Source of the DNA: CAWHYG01 sp963833505 | Lineage (GTDB): Bacteria; Eisenbacteria; RBG-16-71-46; CAIMUX01 | DNA: 64,000 nt | Direction: 5' to 3' | Assembly: GCA_963833505.1 (NCBI GenBank) | Contig: CAWHYG010000007.1 | Span: forward strand, 1-64,000 | Shown here: in pieces, positions 18,601 through 26,025 of the stretch | Layout of the letters: the number at the start of each line of letters is the position of its first letter | How positions within the stretch are numbered: the first letter of the stretch is position 1 | Position numbers and translations under genes: made by a program | Notes under the pieces: model-generated | The model's input: only the letters and a program-made list of their open reading frames with translations | Databases searched by the model: none | What the model was told of the DNA's origin: nothing

Positions 18601-18787
18601 AGGCCAGCCGCTGATCGAAGAGCCGGCCCGGCAGCGGTGACTGCGGCGCCCGCCACCAGGCCAGGCGTCTCTCCGCCAGGTCCGGGTCGAAACCTCGCCG
18701 GCTGTCGCTCCTGCGAAGAGTCTGCACGCGTTCCTGAAGCGGCAGGGCCTGGTACCACGAAGCCTGGGAAAGGACGGCGGATTTCAT
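15599..18787 (-). CDS. lanM: Class II lanthipeptide synthetase LanM with altered cyclase zinc site
   Basis: A 1062-residue LanM. The N-terminal dehydratase (DUF4135) holds the kinase-like residues that phosphorylate Ser/Thr and eliminate phosphate: KPRSLSVDCHFQE near 295, GDMHAENLIAAGD near 366 and FIDLECLFQ shortly after, plus GDIPIFHGRPSSRDVW. The C-terminal LanC-like barrel (from about 720) normally binds zinc through Cys in WCHG and Cys-His in LCHG. Here these read SWDRG (near 921) and LSLAHGQFG (near 965), so both Cys ligands are replaced by Asp and Ala while one His remains. The C-terminal GFMEGIAGIGYGLLRL is normal. The ATG at 18787 follows GGGAGG. It lies 131 bases after lanA, with a terminator-like hairpin between, and overlaps the next gene by 4 bases. 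Confidence 0.93.
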   Translation of the reverse strand: MKSAVLSQASWYQALPLQERVQTLRRSDSRRGFDPDLAERRLAWWRAPQSPLPGRLFDQRLAFEGLNAGDFLQILGEPIEAVRERTEVAPAWLELISRCFEMPSAGSGDAPPGLAGTALWSLIRPIVERLLEPLPRLISALERQHGPLPFEAGNLREILLGTLPVGRLWTMLGRTLVLELNVSRLRGELAGETPEDRFEAFRARLQHPATALALLREYPVLAQQLADGLSGWMDFHLEILSHLAEDFRLLVEQFSSGEAVERLTAIDSGQGDSHRRGRTVSILEFSSGLKLVYKPRSLSVDCHFQEVLEWINRRGPMDFRTIRILDRGGYGWAEFVTRADCVNQQEAGRFYHRVGGLMAVLCALDAGDMHAENLIAAGDQPVFIDLECLFQSRLYALRDMEGKRLADGDDFVSVFRSGLLPRRVWSNDAHVGVDISGLGARDGDESPDFNLELRAAGRDDCRYDRRSVATSSGGHNRPRIGGVEMNVEEFTGEIVAGFSEAFSLLARLKVEFFAAGGPVTAFAQDEIRILSRDTRTYGIVLEDSYHPDFLCDALERERMLDHLWIDLEVEQRRILCPLIPFERSDLIAGDIPIFHGRPSSRDVWTSGGERLPGIFDRPSLETVLLQAKQIDERHLERHRYAIETALATLRMNATPALPIARRASPPSADRFDSAALLAGARAAARRLADIAYRNEDGICWAGPIHRHGAWSMEILGNQLSDGLAGIALFLALLADVTGDGDDSALARLAVRTLRIGTYHLSPRMLDAVPLGALEGWGGVIYTLAHLGALTGEEGLLREAHDLVAANTPRIRADRLFSLCDGTAGLLSGVLALHQVAPSRETVEAARVCGQHLLRFAERDCGIALWPRQRRGNEPTTGLAYGPAGIALALVRLGRMSGDQRLRRLALEALKGDNILPDDPSWDRGAAGTGLALLRAFQEGRSGDTSAQFDAAMAIARAATPGDLSLAHGQFGVMECLTEAARHGHSAAAGKELRARAMRVVADIRTEGWVCGVPLGAETPGFMEGIAGIGYGLLRLAAPCRVPSVLAFDPPIQGSVASSEGRP

Positions 18788-18860
18788 CGAATGCCTCCCT
18801 TGGCGGTTTCCGGAATCTCGATCGGGGCGGAAGAGGGACAAGTCTGCTTGGGCAAGGAAG

Positions 18861-18899
18861 AGGCCCGCGAAACCATGAACTCCGAAGCCTCGCGGGCCT
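18861..18899 (-). terminator. Attenuator/terminator hairpin between lanA and lanM
   Basis: Arms 18861-18870 (AGGCCCGCGA) and 18890-18899 (TCGCGGGCCT) pair perfectly over 10 bases with a 19-base loop. Read on the minus strand the stem is followed by CTTCCTTG, a pyrimidine-rich tail. A partial terminator here would give many precursor transcripts per LanM transcript, the usual ratio in lantibiotic operons. Confidence 0.7.
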
Positions 18900-18918
18900 G
18901 AACCGATGTCCATCGCGA

Positions 18919-19167
18919 TTAGAAGAGCGTGGAACCCGAGTCTCCCGATCCGCGCGTCGAGACGTACTTGCAGCAGTCGAAATTGCGGCTCCCGAACCAG
19001 GTGTGAGGCCGGTAGAGTTCCATGCCGCCCACGATGGGCGAGAGCTGCTCGTCGGTGAGGCGGGTTCCGCCGGCCGGGTTCTCCGGCAGTTCGGCTCGTT
19101 CGGATTCGCTGAGCTGCGCGCGGAAGTGGGCGTCCTTCCAGGCCTGGATGACTTTGTTCGGCGACAT
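18919..19167 (-). CDS. lanA: Class II lanthipeptide precursor (LanA, mersacidin/lichenicidin-type leader)
   Basis: An 82-residue precursor. The leader begins MSPNKVIQAWKDAHFRAQLS and contains LPENPAGG and LTDEQLSPIVGG; the NPAG segment and double-Gly end match mersacidin-type type 2 leaders. Cleavage after Gly48 would release a 34-residue core that starts MELYRPHTWFGSRNF and carries one Cys-Cys pair (DCCKY), with Ser/Thr at HT, GS, VST, GSG and SGST. At most two thioether rings can form. The ATG follows GGGAGA. It is first in a minus-strand operon with lanM, a small membrane protein, the C39 peptidase and the ABC exporter. Confidence 0.88.
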   Translation of the reverse strand: MSPNKVIQAWKDAHFRAQLSESERAELPENPAGGTRLTDEQLSPIVGGMELYRPHTWFGSRNFDCCKYVSTRGSGDSGSTLF

Positions 19168-19259
19168 TTTCGGTCTCCCTTCGTCTGGACACGGGGCTGC
19201 CGTATCCGAGTTCCTGATTCCGGGTCGTTCCCGGCTTCAACCTGTAAGGCGGGAAACGG

Positions 19260-19470
19260 CGGGGCGGGAGATAACGCCATTGGAAGAATGTTCGAGTTCA
19301 GGCTGGCCGGGGCCAACCACTTCATCAATTGCACCTTCACGGGGAATGTCTCCTACGAGGGAGGAGCCCTCTTCATCTGCGGCACAGGCCCTGGCGGGCC
19401 GCAATTTCGCAGTTGCACCTTTGTCCGCAACCGTGGCGCAGGGCAGCCGGGCGACGGCTGGAGATCACCC
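19260..19470 (+). pseudogene. Fragment of a right-handed beta-helix (polymorphic-repeat) protein
   Basis: Translation from about 19288 gives HFINCTFTGNVSYEGGALF and, 30 residues later, FRSCTFVRNRGAGQPGDG. The paired pattern (F-x-N/S-C-T-F-x-x-N...GG) is that of parallel beta-helix repeat proteins of the outer surface. There is no signal peptide, and the frame loses similarity after about 19470. This is a leftover of a larger secreted-protein gene, now between lanA and ygiQ and reading away from lanA. Confidence 0.6.
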
Positions 19471-19616
19471 CTTCGGCGGGTCGGAGTCGAACATGCGTCT
19501 GAGCCTGTCGGTCGATCGTGAGCCGCGGGTGCAGGGCAGGTTCTCCAGGGCGAGGCTGGCCCGGGACAGGCAGGCCCTTGTGGCCCCAGGGCGCACATCG
19601 GCCCTAAGATGAGTGC

Positions 19617-21497
19617 ATGTCGTTCCTGCCCGCACTTCCCGGCGATCTCGCCGCCCGCGGCCTTGAGCCTGGCGACCTCGACGCCGTCATCGTCACCGGA
19701 GACGCCTATGTCGACCATGCGTCCTTCGGCGCCGCGCTCATCGGCAGAGTCCTCGAGGCCGCGGGCTACAAGGTCGGGATCATCGCCCGCCCCGACCCCG
19801 ACGACTCCGCGGCCTTCCGCCTGCTCGGCCGGCCGCGCCTTGCATTCCTGGTCACGGCCGGAGCCATCGACTCCATGGTCTCGTCCTACACGGCGAACAA
19901 GAAGCCCCGCGCCGAGGACGACTATGCCCCCGGGGGCCGGCCCGGGCTCTGCCTCCGCGGCGACGGTTCCATCGGTCCTGGCCGGCTCCATCGCGTGTGC
20001 GCACGCCCGGACCGGGCCCTGATCGCGTATGCGACGAAGTGTCGAGAAGCCTACAAGGGCGTCGCCATCATCGTGGGGGGGATCGAGGCTTCGCTCCGTC
20101 GCCTCTCGCATTACGACTACTGGTCGGATTCGCCGCGGCGCTCGGTCCTCCTCGACTCCAAAGCGGATCTTCTCGTCTACGGCATGGGGGAGACGGCCAT
20201 CCTGGAGATCATGCGCCGCCTCTCCGCGGGGGAGGAGGCCTCCTCGATTCGCGGGGTCCGAGGCACCGTCTGGTGGAGTTCCTCCAAGCCCAGGTGGACC
20301 GACCGCTCCTCGATCGACCTACCCGCCTACGAGAAGATCGCGGCAGGCAATTCCGACCAGTCAGGCGATGGCGCCGCAGGCAAAGCGGCCTTTGCCGACT
20401 CATTTCGTCTTCAGTACCGGAACACGGACCCGCATTCGGCGAATCTCCTCGTCCAGGAGACTTCCGGGCGTTGGGTCGTCCAGGAGCCGCCCGCGTTTCC
20501 TCTCCGCGCGGACGAGCTCGATCGGGTCTACGAGCTTCCCTATGAGCGGGACTGGCATCCCATGTACGCGCCTTACGGGGGCGTTCCCGCCCTCGCCGAG
20601 GTGAAATTCTCCCTGGTATCGAGCCGGGGTTGCTTCGGCGCCTGCTCCTTCTGCTCCCTGACCTTTCACCAGGGACGAGAAGTCTCCGCCCGAAGCCATG
20701 CGTCCATCCTCCGCGAGGCCCGGAGCCTTACCCGCCATCCTGATTTCAAAGGCTTCATCCACGACGTCGGCGGCCCCACCGCCAACTTCCGCCGAAACGC
20801 CTGCGAAAAGATGGCGCGCACCGGCGCGTGCGTCGACCGCCGTTGTCTCGCGCCCACGCCATGCCCGGCCCTCGAACCGGACCACCGCGACTATCTCGGC
20901 CTTCTTCGTCAACTCCGGCGCCTGGCCGGCGTCAAGAAGGTGTTCGTGCGGTCGGGGCTTCGCTTCGACTACCTCATGATTGACGGGGACCAGGAGTTCC
21001 TCCGGGAGCTTGTCCAGCACCATGTGTCCGGTCAGCTCAAGGTGGCCCCCGAGCATGTCTCCCGGAAAGTGCTGGAGCTGATGGGCAAGCCGCCCCGCGA
21101 GATCTACGATGCCTTTGCGCAGCGCTATGCGAGCCTGAATCTCCAGCTCGGACTTCGCCAGTACCTCGTTCCGTACTTCATCTCGGCCCACCCCGGGGCG
21201 GGGATCATCGATGCGATCGAACTCGCAGAACACCTCCGTGATACCGGTTTCACACCCGACCACGTCCAGGACTTCTACCCCACACCGGGGATACTCTCGA
21301 CCGCGATGTACTGGACCGGTCTTGACCCGATCACGGGGAAAAGGATCCACGTGGCGCGGGGAGCCCGGGAGCGCGCCATGCAACGGGCTCTCCTCCAGTA
21401 CCGCAAGCCGGAAAACCACGATCTCGTCCGCGAAGCCCTTCTCCGGGCGGGTCGCCGGGATCTGATCGGGTCGGGGAAGAAGTGCTTGATCCCATGA
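19617..21497 (+). CDS. ygiQ: YgiQ-family radical SAM protein
   Basis: A 626-residue protein matching the YgiQ family along its length. The N-terminal half has AVIVTGDAYVDHASFGAALIGRVLEAAGYKVG in pieces and GGIEASLRRLSHYDYWSD. The radical SAM cluster motif is CFGACSFCS near residue 337, followed by VGGPTANF and FVRSGLRFDYL. An extra Cys cluster lies in GACVDRRCLAPTPCP. The C-terminal HVQDFYPTPGILSTAMYWTG is diagnostic. The reaction is unknown; a cytosolic 4Fe-4S enzyme is expected. It lies 36 bases before the RNA methyltransferase gene on the same strand. Confidence 0.93.
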   Translation: MSFLPALPGDLAARGLEPGDLDAVIVTGDAYVDHASFGAALIGRVLEAAGYKVGIIARPDPDDSAAFRLLGRPRLAFLVTAGAIDSMVSSYTANKKPRAEDDYAPGGRPGLCLRGDGSIGPGRLHRVCARPDRALIAYATKCREAYKGVAIIVGGIEASLRRLSHYDYWSDSPRRSVLLDSKADLLVYGMGETAILEIMRRLSAGEEASSIRGVRGTVWWSSSKPRWTDRSSIDLPAYEKIAAGNSDQSGDGAAGKAAFADSFRLQYRNTDPHSANLLVQETSGRWVVQEPPAFPLRADELDRVYELPYERDWHPMYAPYGGVPALAEVKFSLVSSRGCFGACSFCSLTFHQGREVSARSHASILREARSLTRHPDFKGFIHDVGGPTANFRRNACEKMARTGACVDRRCLAPTPCPALEPDHRDYLGLLRQLRRLAGVKKVFVRSGLRFDYLMIDGDQEFLRELVQHHVSGQLKVAPEHVSRKVLELMGKPPREIYDAFAQRYASLNLQLGLRQYLVPYFISAHPGAGIIDAIELAEHLRDTGFTPDHVQDFYPTPGILSTAMYWTGLDPITGKRIHVARGARERAMQRALLQYRKPENHDLVREALLRAGRRDLIGSGKKCLIP

Positions 21498-21533
21498 GGC
21501 CGGTTCGAGGATCAGGGCGACGGAAGGAGAGTC

Positions 21534-22688
21534 ATGGAGCGATTCTACGCGACCCATGGCGTGGGCGTTGAGCAGATCGTAAAGAGCGAGCTGGCCGGCC
21601 TCGGCATCACGGCGAGCAGGGTCGAGCCGGGGCGGGTGCGTTTCGACGGAACGCTCGATGACTTATACAGAGCGCTCATTCAGCTCCGAACCCCGTCCAA
21701 GGTCGTTCGAGAACTGTCCTTCTGCCAGGTTGAAGTCGAAGAGGACATCTACCACGTGGTCCGGGCCATCGACTGGTCGCGCTGGCTCACTCCGGAAATG
21801 ACGTTTCGGGTGACCTTCAACGTGCACTCGTCACTCCTGCACAGCCCGCGATTCGGCCTCTTCCGGATCAAGGATGCCATCTGCGACGCGATGATGGATC
21901 GCCGGGGACGGCGGCCCAACGTGGACACGGAATCGGCCGACCTGGACGTTACCTGCTACCTCGAAAACCGACGATTCTCGGTGGGCCTGGACGGGGCCGG
22001 CGCGCCGTTACACATGCGGGGCTACCGCAAGGCCGGCCACGAGAGCAGCCTCCGGGAGCACCTGGCGGCGGCCATGGTGCTGCAATCGCGTTGGACTCCC
22101 GCCTCGCCGCTCCACGATCCCTTTTGCGGTTCCGCCACGATTCTCACGGAAGCGGCCATGATTGCGACCAATACGCCTCCGTCGCATTGGCGAAAGCGAT
22201 TCGGGTGCATGGCCTGGTCGGATTTCGACCGGGCCAGGTTCGAGGCGCTGCGGGCCGAGGCCGAGTCGGCCGTGGTGGTCCCGGACGGCCTCCGCATCAG
22301 CGGTGCGGACTGCTCGGCGCGGTCGATCGAGGCCGCTCGGGCCAACGTGGCCGCCGCCGGGTTCGCCGACATGGTCGGGCTCAAGGTGCGTGATGTCGCG
22401 GAGATGATCCTGGATCCTGGGGCGTGGGTGGTCACCAACCCCCCTTACGGCATACGGGTTGGGGACGAGGAGACGTCCGCGCCTTCATGGCGTGCCTTTC
22501 GGGATCGCCTGCGAGACTATCCCGGGACGCAGATCGCGGTCTTGGCCGCCGAGGAGGGGTTCGAGCGGGTGTTCGGGCTCAGACCTTTCAAGCGCAATCG
22601 CATGAGCAACGGATCGATTCGTTGTGTGTTGTGCCAGTATCAGATCCATGAGCATGAAGCCGGCCCGCTCCCGGAGAGAGCCCTGTGA
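21534..22688 (+). CDS. THUMP-domain 23S rRNA/tRNA guanine-N2 methyltransferase (RlmL N-terminal/Trm14-like)
   Basis: A 384-residue enzyme with an N-terminal ferredoxin-like and THUMP region (ERFYATHGVGVEQIVKSEL to about residue 165) for RNA binding, then a UPF0020-type methyltransferase. Motif I lies in PLHDPFCGSATILTEAAMIA near residue 190, the acidic SAM contact in ISGADCSARSIEAARAN, and the catalytic VVTNPPYGIR near 300. The NPPY motif indicates N-methylation of a guanine exocyclic amine. ATG follows GGAAGGAGAG. The site on RNA cannot be told from sequence. Confidence 0.9.
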   Translation: MERFYATHGVGVEQIVKSELAGLGITASRVEPGRVRFDGTLDDLYRALIQLRTPSKVVRELSFCQVEVEEDIYHVVRAIDWSRWLTPEMTFRVTFNVHSSLLHSPRFGLFRIKDAICDAMMDRRGRRPNVDTESADLDVTCYLENRRFSVGLDGAGAPLHMRGYRKAGHESSLREHLAAAMVLQSRWTPASPLHDPFCGSATILTEAAMIATNTPPSHWRKRFGCMAWSDFDRARFEALRAEAESAVVVPDGLRISGADCSARSIEAARANVAAAGFADMVGLKVRDVAEMILDPGAWVVTNPPYGIRVGDEETSAPSWRAFRDRLRDYPGTQIAVLAAEEGFERVFGLRPFKRNRMSNGSIRCVLCQYQIHEHEAGPLPERAL

Positions 22689-22834
22689 TCCGGCGGAGGG
22701 CCGCGTTCTCCAGAGCCAAACCGGGTCACGAACGTCGCCCGGAGGAGGGCGATGAGACTGGATATCAGTGTTCGCCTGGGGGCCGTCCAGCGTACCATGA
22801 AACGAGGCAAGTCCGGGTGGGAAGGAGGTGGGGG

Positions 22835-22930
22835 ATGATCGAGGAGCACGGGATGATCTTCTCGGAGAGCGCACCTCAATCCGGGCCAAAAAGCGCTTTT
22901 CATTGTCACCCGATGACGGTTAACTGCTGA
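22835..22930 (+). CDS. Small ORF (31 codons) with strong ribosome binding site upstream of the KAS III-like gene
   Basis: An ATG follows GAAGGAGGTG by five bases, the best ribosome binding site in this region. The 31-residue peptide begins MIEEHGMIFSES and ends two bases before the ATG of the next gene, which has no recognisable ribosome binding site of its own. It may act as a leader whose translation feeds the downstream gene. No homologue recognised. Confidence 0.45.
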   Translation: MIEEHGMIFSESAPQSGPKSAFHCHPMTVNC

Positions 22931-22932
22931 TC

Positions 22933-24045
22933 ATGTCTGCAAGGCTCACTTCCGATCTTCGGCTGATGGGAATGCCCGGCACGACCACGATTGTCGGCAC
23001 CGGAGAGGTGGTACCGCCTCCCGCCGAGATGGTCGGCAACGACGAAGTCCTGGACGTGCTGCGGGCCGCGGGCTTCGACATCGGCGACAAGACGGGGGAG
23101 AAGACGGAGCGGCTCGTCGGCATTGCCACCCGGTGGCTGACACCTCCTGCTGTCTCCAGCTTCGAGTTGGCCCGCGATGCTGCCAAACGGGCGGTGGAAG
23201 CAGCCCGCGAAAACGATCCCGAGTTTTCGCTCGCCGGAGTGCGACTGGTGCACAGCGGAGGATCGACGCCGGACATGCTCTATCCCGCCATCGCCTGCCG
23301 CGTCCAGTACGCACTCGATGTACCGGTCGGCAGGTGTGAGGCGCGCGACATCTCCCTCGCCTGCACCAGCGCCCTCGACGGTCTGGCCCTCGCCGACTCG
23401 CGTCTTCGGCACGTCTCCGCCATGGAGCGGGCCCGGGGCCTCGAGCCGCGGCCGGTTTACGGAATCGTGGCCCTCGGTGAGACCGTCGGCACCCAGGCGA
23501 ACCTTCCCACCTCCCTCGATTACACCCTGTGGGGATGCGGAGCCGGCGCCCTCGTCATCAAGTTCGATCCACTGGACGCGCGGCCGGTCGGAATCCTGGG
23601 GACGCGAACCCTCTCCGATGGCGAGCGCGCCGACTGGACCGAGAGCATCGGCATCGGGGCCCGACCGGACTACCGGACCTGCCGGCCCATCGCTTCCATG
23701 GGCACCCACGGAAAGGACATCCATCGGTATGGGCTGCGGGAGGTGACTCGGGCTTTGGGGGTGTTTGCGGAGGAGGAAGGGATCGACGCCTCGGCCGGTA
23801 GAAGCGCGTTCCTCTCCCACAATTCGAATCTGTCGATGCAGATGGGGATCGGCAAGGTCCTGGGATTCCGTCCCGAGCGGATCTTTACGCGCATCCGCGA
23901 GCGAGGGAATACGTCCTCCGCATCGGTCCTGATCACTCTCGACTACTTCACGCGGCAGGGATGTTTCGAATCGGGCGACCGGCTCCTGCTCGCCGCCTTC
24001 GGCGGCGGCATGTCCATGGCCTTCGTCGACTACCTCTGGCCTTGA
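22933..24045 (+). CDS. 3-oxoacyl-ACP synthase III (KAS III)-like thiolase-fold enzyme
   Basis: A 370-residue thiolase-fold condensing enzyme. The active Cys is in ARDISLACTSALDGLALAD near residue 143, the His in AFLSHNSNLSM near 298, and the Asn in ERGNTSSASVLITLD near 330, the FabH Cys-His-Asn triad. LLLAAFGGGMSMAFVDYLW near the end is typical of KAS III (canonical: GFGGGLTWG). The N-terminus IVGTGEVVPPPAEMVGND is also family-like. It would condense an acyl-CoA with malonyl-ACP or a related acceptor, but the usual fatty-acid genes are absent nearby, so a special-purpose role is possible. It is 10 bases upstream of the Dph6-like gene. Confidence 0.85.
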   Translation: MSARLTSDLRLMGMPGTTTIVGTGEVVPPPAEMVGNDEVLDVLRAAGFDIGDKTGEKTERLVGIATRWLTPPAVSSFELARDAAKRAVEAARENDPEFSLAGVRLVHSGGSTPDMLYPAIACRVQYALDVPVGRCEARDISLACTSALDGLALADSRLRHVSAMERARGLEPRPVYGIVALGETVGTQANLPTSLDYTLWGCGAGALVIKFDPLDARPVGILGTRTLSDGERADWTESIGIGARPDYRTCRPIASMGTHGKDIHRYGLREVTRALGVFAEEEGIDASAGRSAFLSHNSNLSMQMGIGKVLGFRPERIFTRIRERGNTSSASVLITLDYFTRQGCFESGDRLLLAAFGGGMSMAFVDYLWP

Positions 24046-24055
24046 ATTCCCTGCC

Positions 24056-24730
24056 ATGCGCGTGCTCCTCTCCTGGTCCAGCGGCAAGGATAGCGCGTGG
24101 ACGCTGCGCGTCTTGCGTCATCGCCGCGACACCGAGGTCGTCGGACTGCTTACGACCATCAACCGCGACATGAAGCGCGTCGCGATGCACGCCGTCCGCG
24201 AGGACCTGCTCCGAGCGCAGGCCGAAGCGGCCGGCCTCCCGCTCTGGGAGGTCCCGATTCCGCATGGCTGCTCCAACGAGGAGTACGAGCGCACGATGGG
24301 GGAGGCGATGGCCCGAGCACGGCGGGAGAAGATCGATGCCGTGGCTTTCGGCGACCTCTTCCTCGATGACATCCGCCGGTACCGCGAGGAGAAACTGAAG
24401 GACACGGGCATCGAGCCGCTCTTCCCGGTCTGGGGGCGTCCGACCCACGATCTGGCCCGTGAGATGATTGCGGGCGGATTGAAGGCTCGCCTCACCTGCG
24501 TCGATCCCAAGCAGCTCGACGGATCGTTCGCCGGGCGCGAGTTCGACCACGCCCTGCTTCGCGACCTGCCGGCGACCGTGGATCCGTGTGGTGAGCGTGG
24601 AGAGTTCCACACCTTCGCGTACGCCGGGCCGATGTTTCGCTGGCCGATCGGGGTGGTCGGAGGCGAGGTCGTCACGCGCGACGGATTCGTGTTTGCCGAT
24701 CTCACCAATGTTGGCCGGACGGATCGCTGA
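24056..24730 (+). CDS. Dph6-like adenine nucleotide alpha-hydrolase (ATP_bind_4 family)
   Basis: A 224-residue PP-loop ATPase with SWSSGKDSAWTLRVLR at the N-terminus (SGGxDS-type motif SSGKDS), then VPIPHGCSNEEYERTMGEAM, AFGDLFLDDIRRYREE and GRPTHDLAREMIAGGLKARL. This set is diagnostic of the MJ0570/Dph6 family, whose eukaryotic member amidates diphthine; bacterial members act on unknown substrates. It ends with HTFAYAGPMF. Ten bases separate it from the KAS III-like gene, so the pair is an operon. Confidence 0.88.
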   Translation: MRVLLSWSSGKDSAWTLRVLRHRRDTEVVGLLTTINRDMKRVAMHAVREDLLRAQAEAAGLPLWEVPIPHGCSNEEYERTMGEAMARARREKIDAVAFGDLFLDDIRRYREEKLKDTGIEPLFPVWGRPTHDLAREMIAGGLKARLTCVDPKQLDGSFAGREFDHALLRDLPATVDPCGERGEFHTFAYAGPMFRWPIGVVGGEVVTRDGFVFADLTNVGRTDR

Positions 24731-24762
24731 TGAGGCCGGCGCCGCTCGTGGCCCCCGGAGCT

Positions 24763-24797
24763 AGGGTCGGAGCTGATCCCTCGGCAGCTCCGACCCT
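24763..24797. terminator. Strong hairpin between convergent genes
   Basis: Arms AGGGTCGGAGCTG (24763-24775) and CAGCTCCGACCCT (24785-24797) pair perfectly over 13 bases with a 9-base loop. It lies between the stop codons of two convergent genes and probably works as a bidirectional terminator, although neither side has a T-run. Confidence 0.7.
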
Positions 24798-24810
24798 TCC
24801 ACGAGTCAGA

Positions 24811-25683
24811 TCATTCATACAGATGCTTGATCGCGCCCCAGGTGCTCCGGTGAACCGGCACTTCGAGACAAGGACTCGGAGTGCAGTTCGTGTTCGGGCC
24901 TTGCCAGACGCCCGGAGGAAGGCAATCGCCCTCGGTCTCGAGCGTGCAGTTGCCGGACGGTTGGCAGCAGGCACCGATGGGCGCGCCGATGTCAACCGTG
25001 ATCTCATCGAACCACGCAACGGGGCTGTCGCCATGGCCCGTGGTCGCCTCAAACGCGGTTGGGCTTCCCTCGTCCTGGATCGGTAGCCCGGTGCCCTTGA
25101 GTTGTCCATTGATGTATACCTCAAAAGATCGTGATGCGAGGTCGGCAACGACGCGAACGCGATACCACTGTCGAGGCGCATAGGACATGAGCGGCACCAG
25201 CTGAAGAGGGTACGTGCGGGTGCACGCGTCGATCTCCCCGTTGCTGTCAAAATAGACGAGGCCGTAGTATGTGCCCCATTCATCCAGCCCCGGATTGCTC
25301 AGGGCGACATGGGCAATGGCTGGGGTACATCCGCCGCTGACGATCGCATCGACGAAAACCGCCGCTTCGAATTCGACCACGGATGAGTCGGGGATGACGA
25401 GGGGCCGGTAGGCTTCGGCCGCCCAGCAGGATGAACCGGCCAGATGGAGACTCTGGGCTCCGGACGCGGCATGGGTATTGTCGACGTATTGGTACTGGGT
25501 TCCTGACCCCTCATAGGCCAGAACCCAGCCACCATTGGTGGGGAACGAGCCCAGAGGATAGCTTTCGAAGCCCTCGCTCCACTGAGATGAAACCAGAGCT
25601 CCCCAGCAGAATGAAGAGAAGAGCAGGGTCAGAACGAGAGAGGCCGTGGCGTTCCCCAGCAAGGTCCGTATTCCGTGGGTCAT
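24811..25683 (-). CDS. Secreted lectin/LamG-like protein with Cys-rich repeat and TWG tail
   Basis: A 290-residue secreted protein with a signal peptide (SLVLTLLFSSFCWGALVSSQ). A concanavalin-like beta-sandwich follows: GFESYPLGSFPTNGGW, GAQSLHLAGSS, QWYRVRVVADLASRSFEVYINGQ, and PVAWFDEITVDIG. Next comes a Cys-rich repeat, GACCQPSGNCTLETEGDC and TNCTPSPC. The last residues are HRSTWGAIKHLYE. A similar final motif (MTWGRVRSLFR) closes the unrelated secreted protein at 31937-32656, which suggests a shared C-terminal signal. ATG at 25683 follows AGGAAAGGAG. Carbohydrate or matrix binding is likely but not shown. Confidence 0.75.
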   Translation of the reverse strand: MTHGIRTLLGNATASLVLTLLFSSFCWGALVSSQWSEGFESYPLGSFPTNGGWVLAYEGSGTQYQYVDNTHAASGAQSLHLAGSSCWAAEAYRPLVIPDSSVVEFEAAVFVDAIVSGGCTPAIAHVALSNPGLDEWGTYYGLVYFDSNGEIDACTRTYPLQLVPLMSYAPRQWYRVRVVADLASRSFEVYINGQLKGTGLPIQDEGSPTAFEATTGHGDSPVAWFDEITVDIGAPIGACCQPSGNCTLETEGDCLPPGVWQGPNTNCTPSPCLEVPVHRSTWGAIKHLYE

Positions 25684-26025
25684 GGGACAGCTCCTTTCCT
25701 GACTTCCTCCGCACGGCCGGGTGCGGAGCGCAACAGACTTGATCGTCCCGACGGAGGCCCTGTCCGTCGTCGTCTGCCAGTACGGAGAATCGATGCGAAT
25801 ACCGCTCGCGGACTGGACATTTCGAGGTGGGCGATGCTCCTGGAGCGCTTCACCTGCGGGAACGAGCTGCCGGCGGCGTATAGTAGTCGGAGGACTCGCG
25901 GACTCCGGCGGCGCGGGCCGCGGTATCTTGGAGTTCGGCTACGACAGCCGGATGCACCGGGGGGCGTCACCGGGCGGCCCGCCGTGCCTCTGTCCGAAAC
26001 GGCGCCGGCCAGGAAGGAGCGGCCC

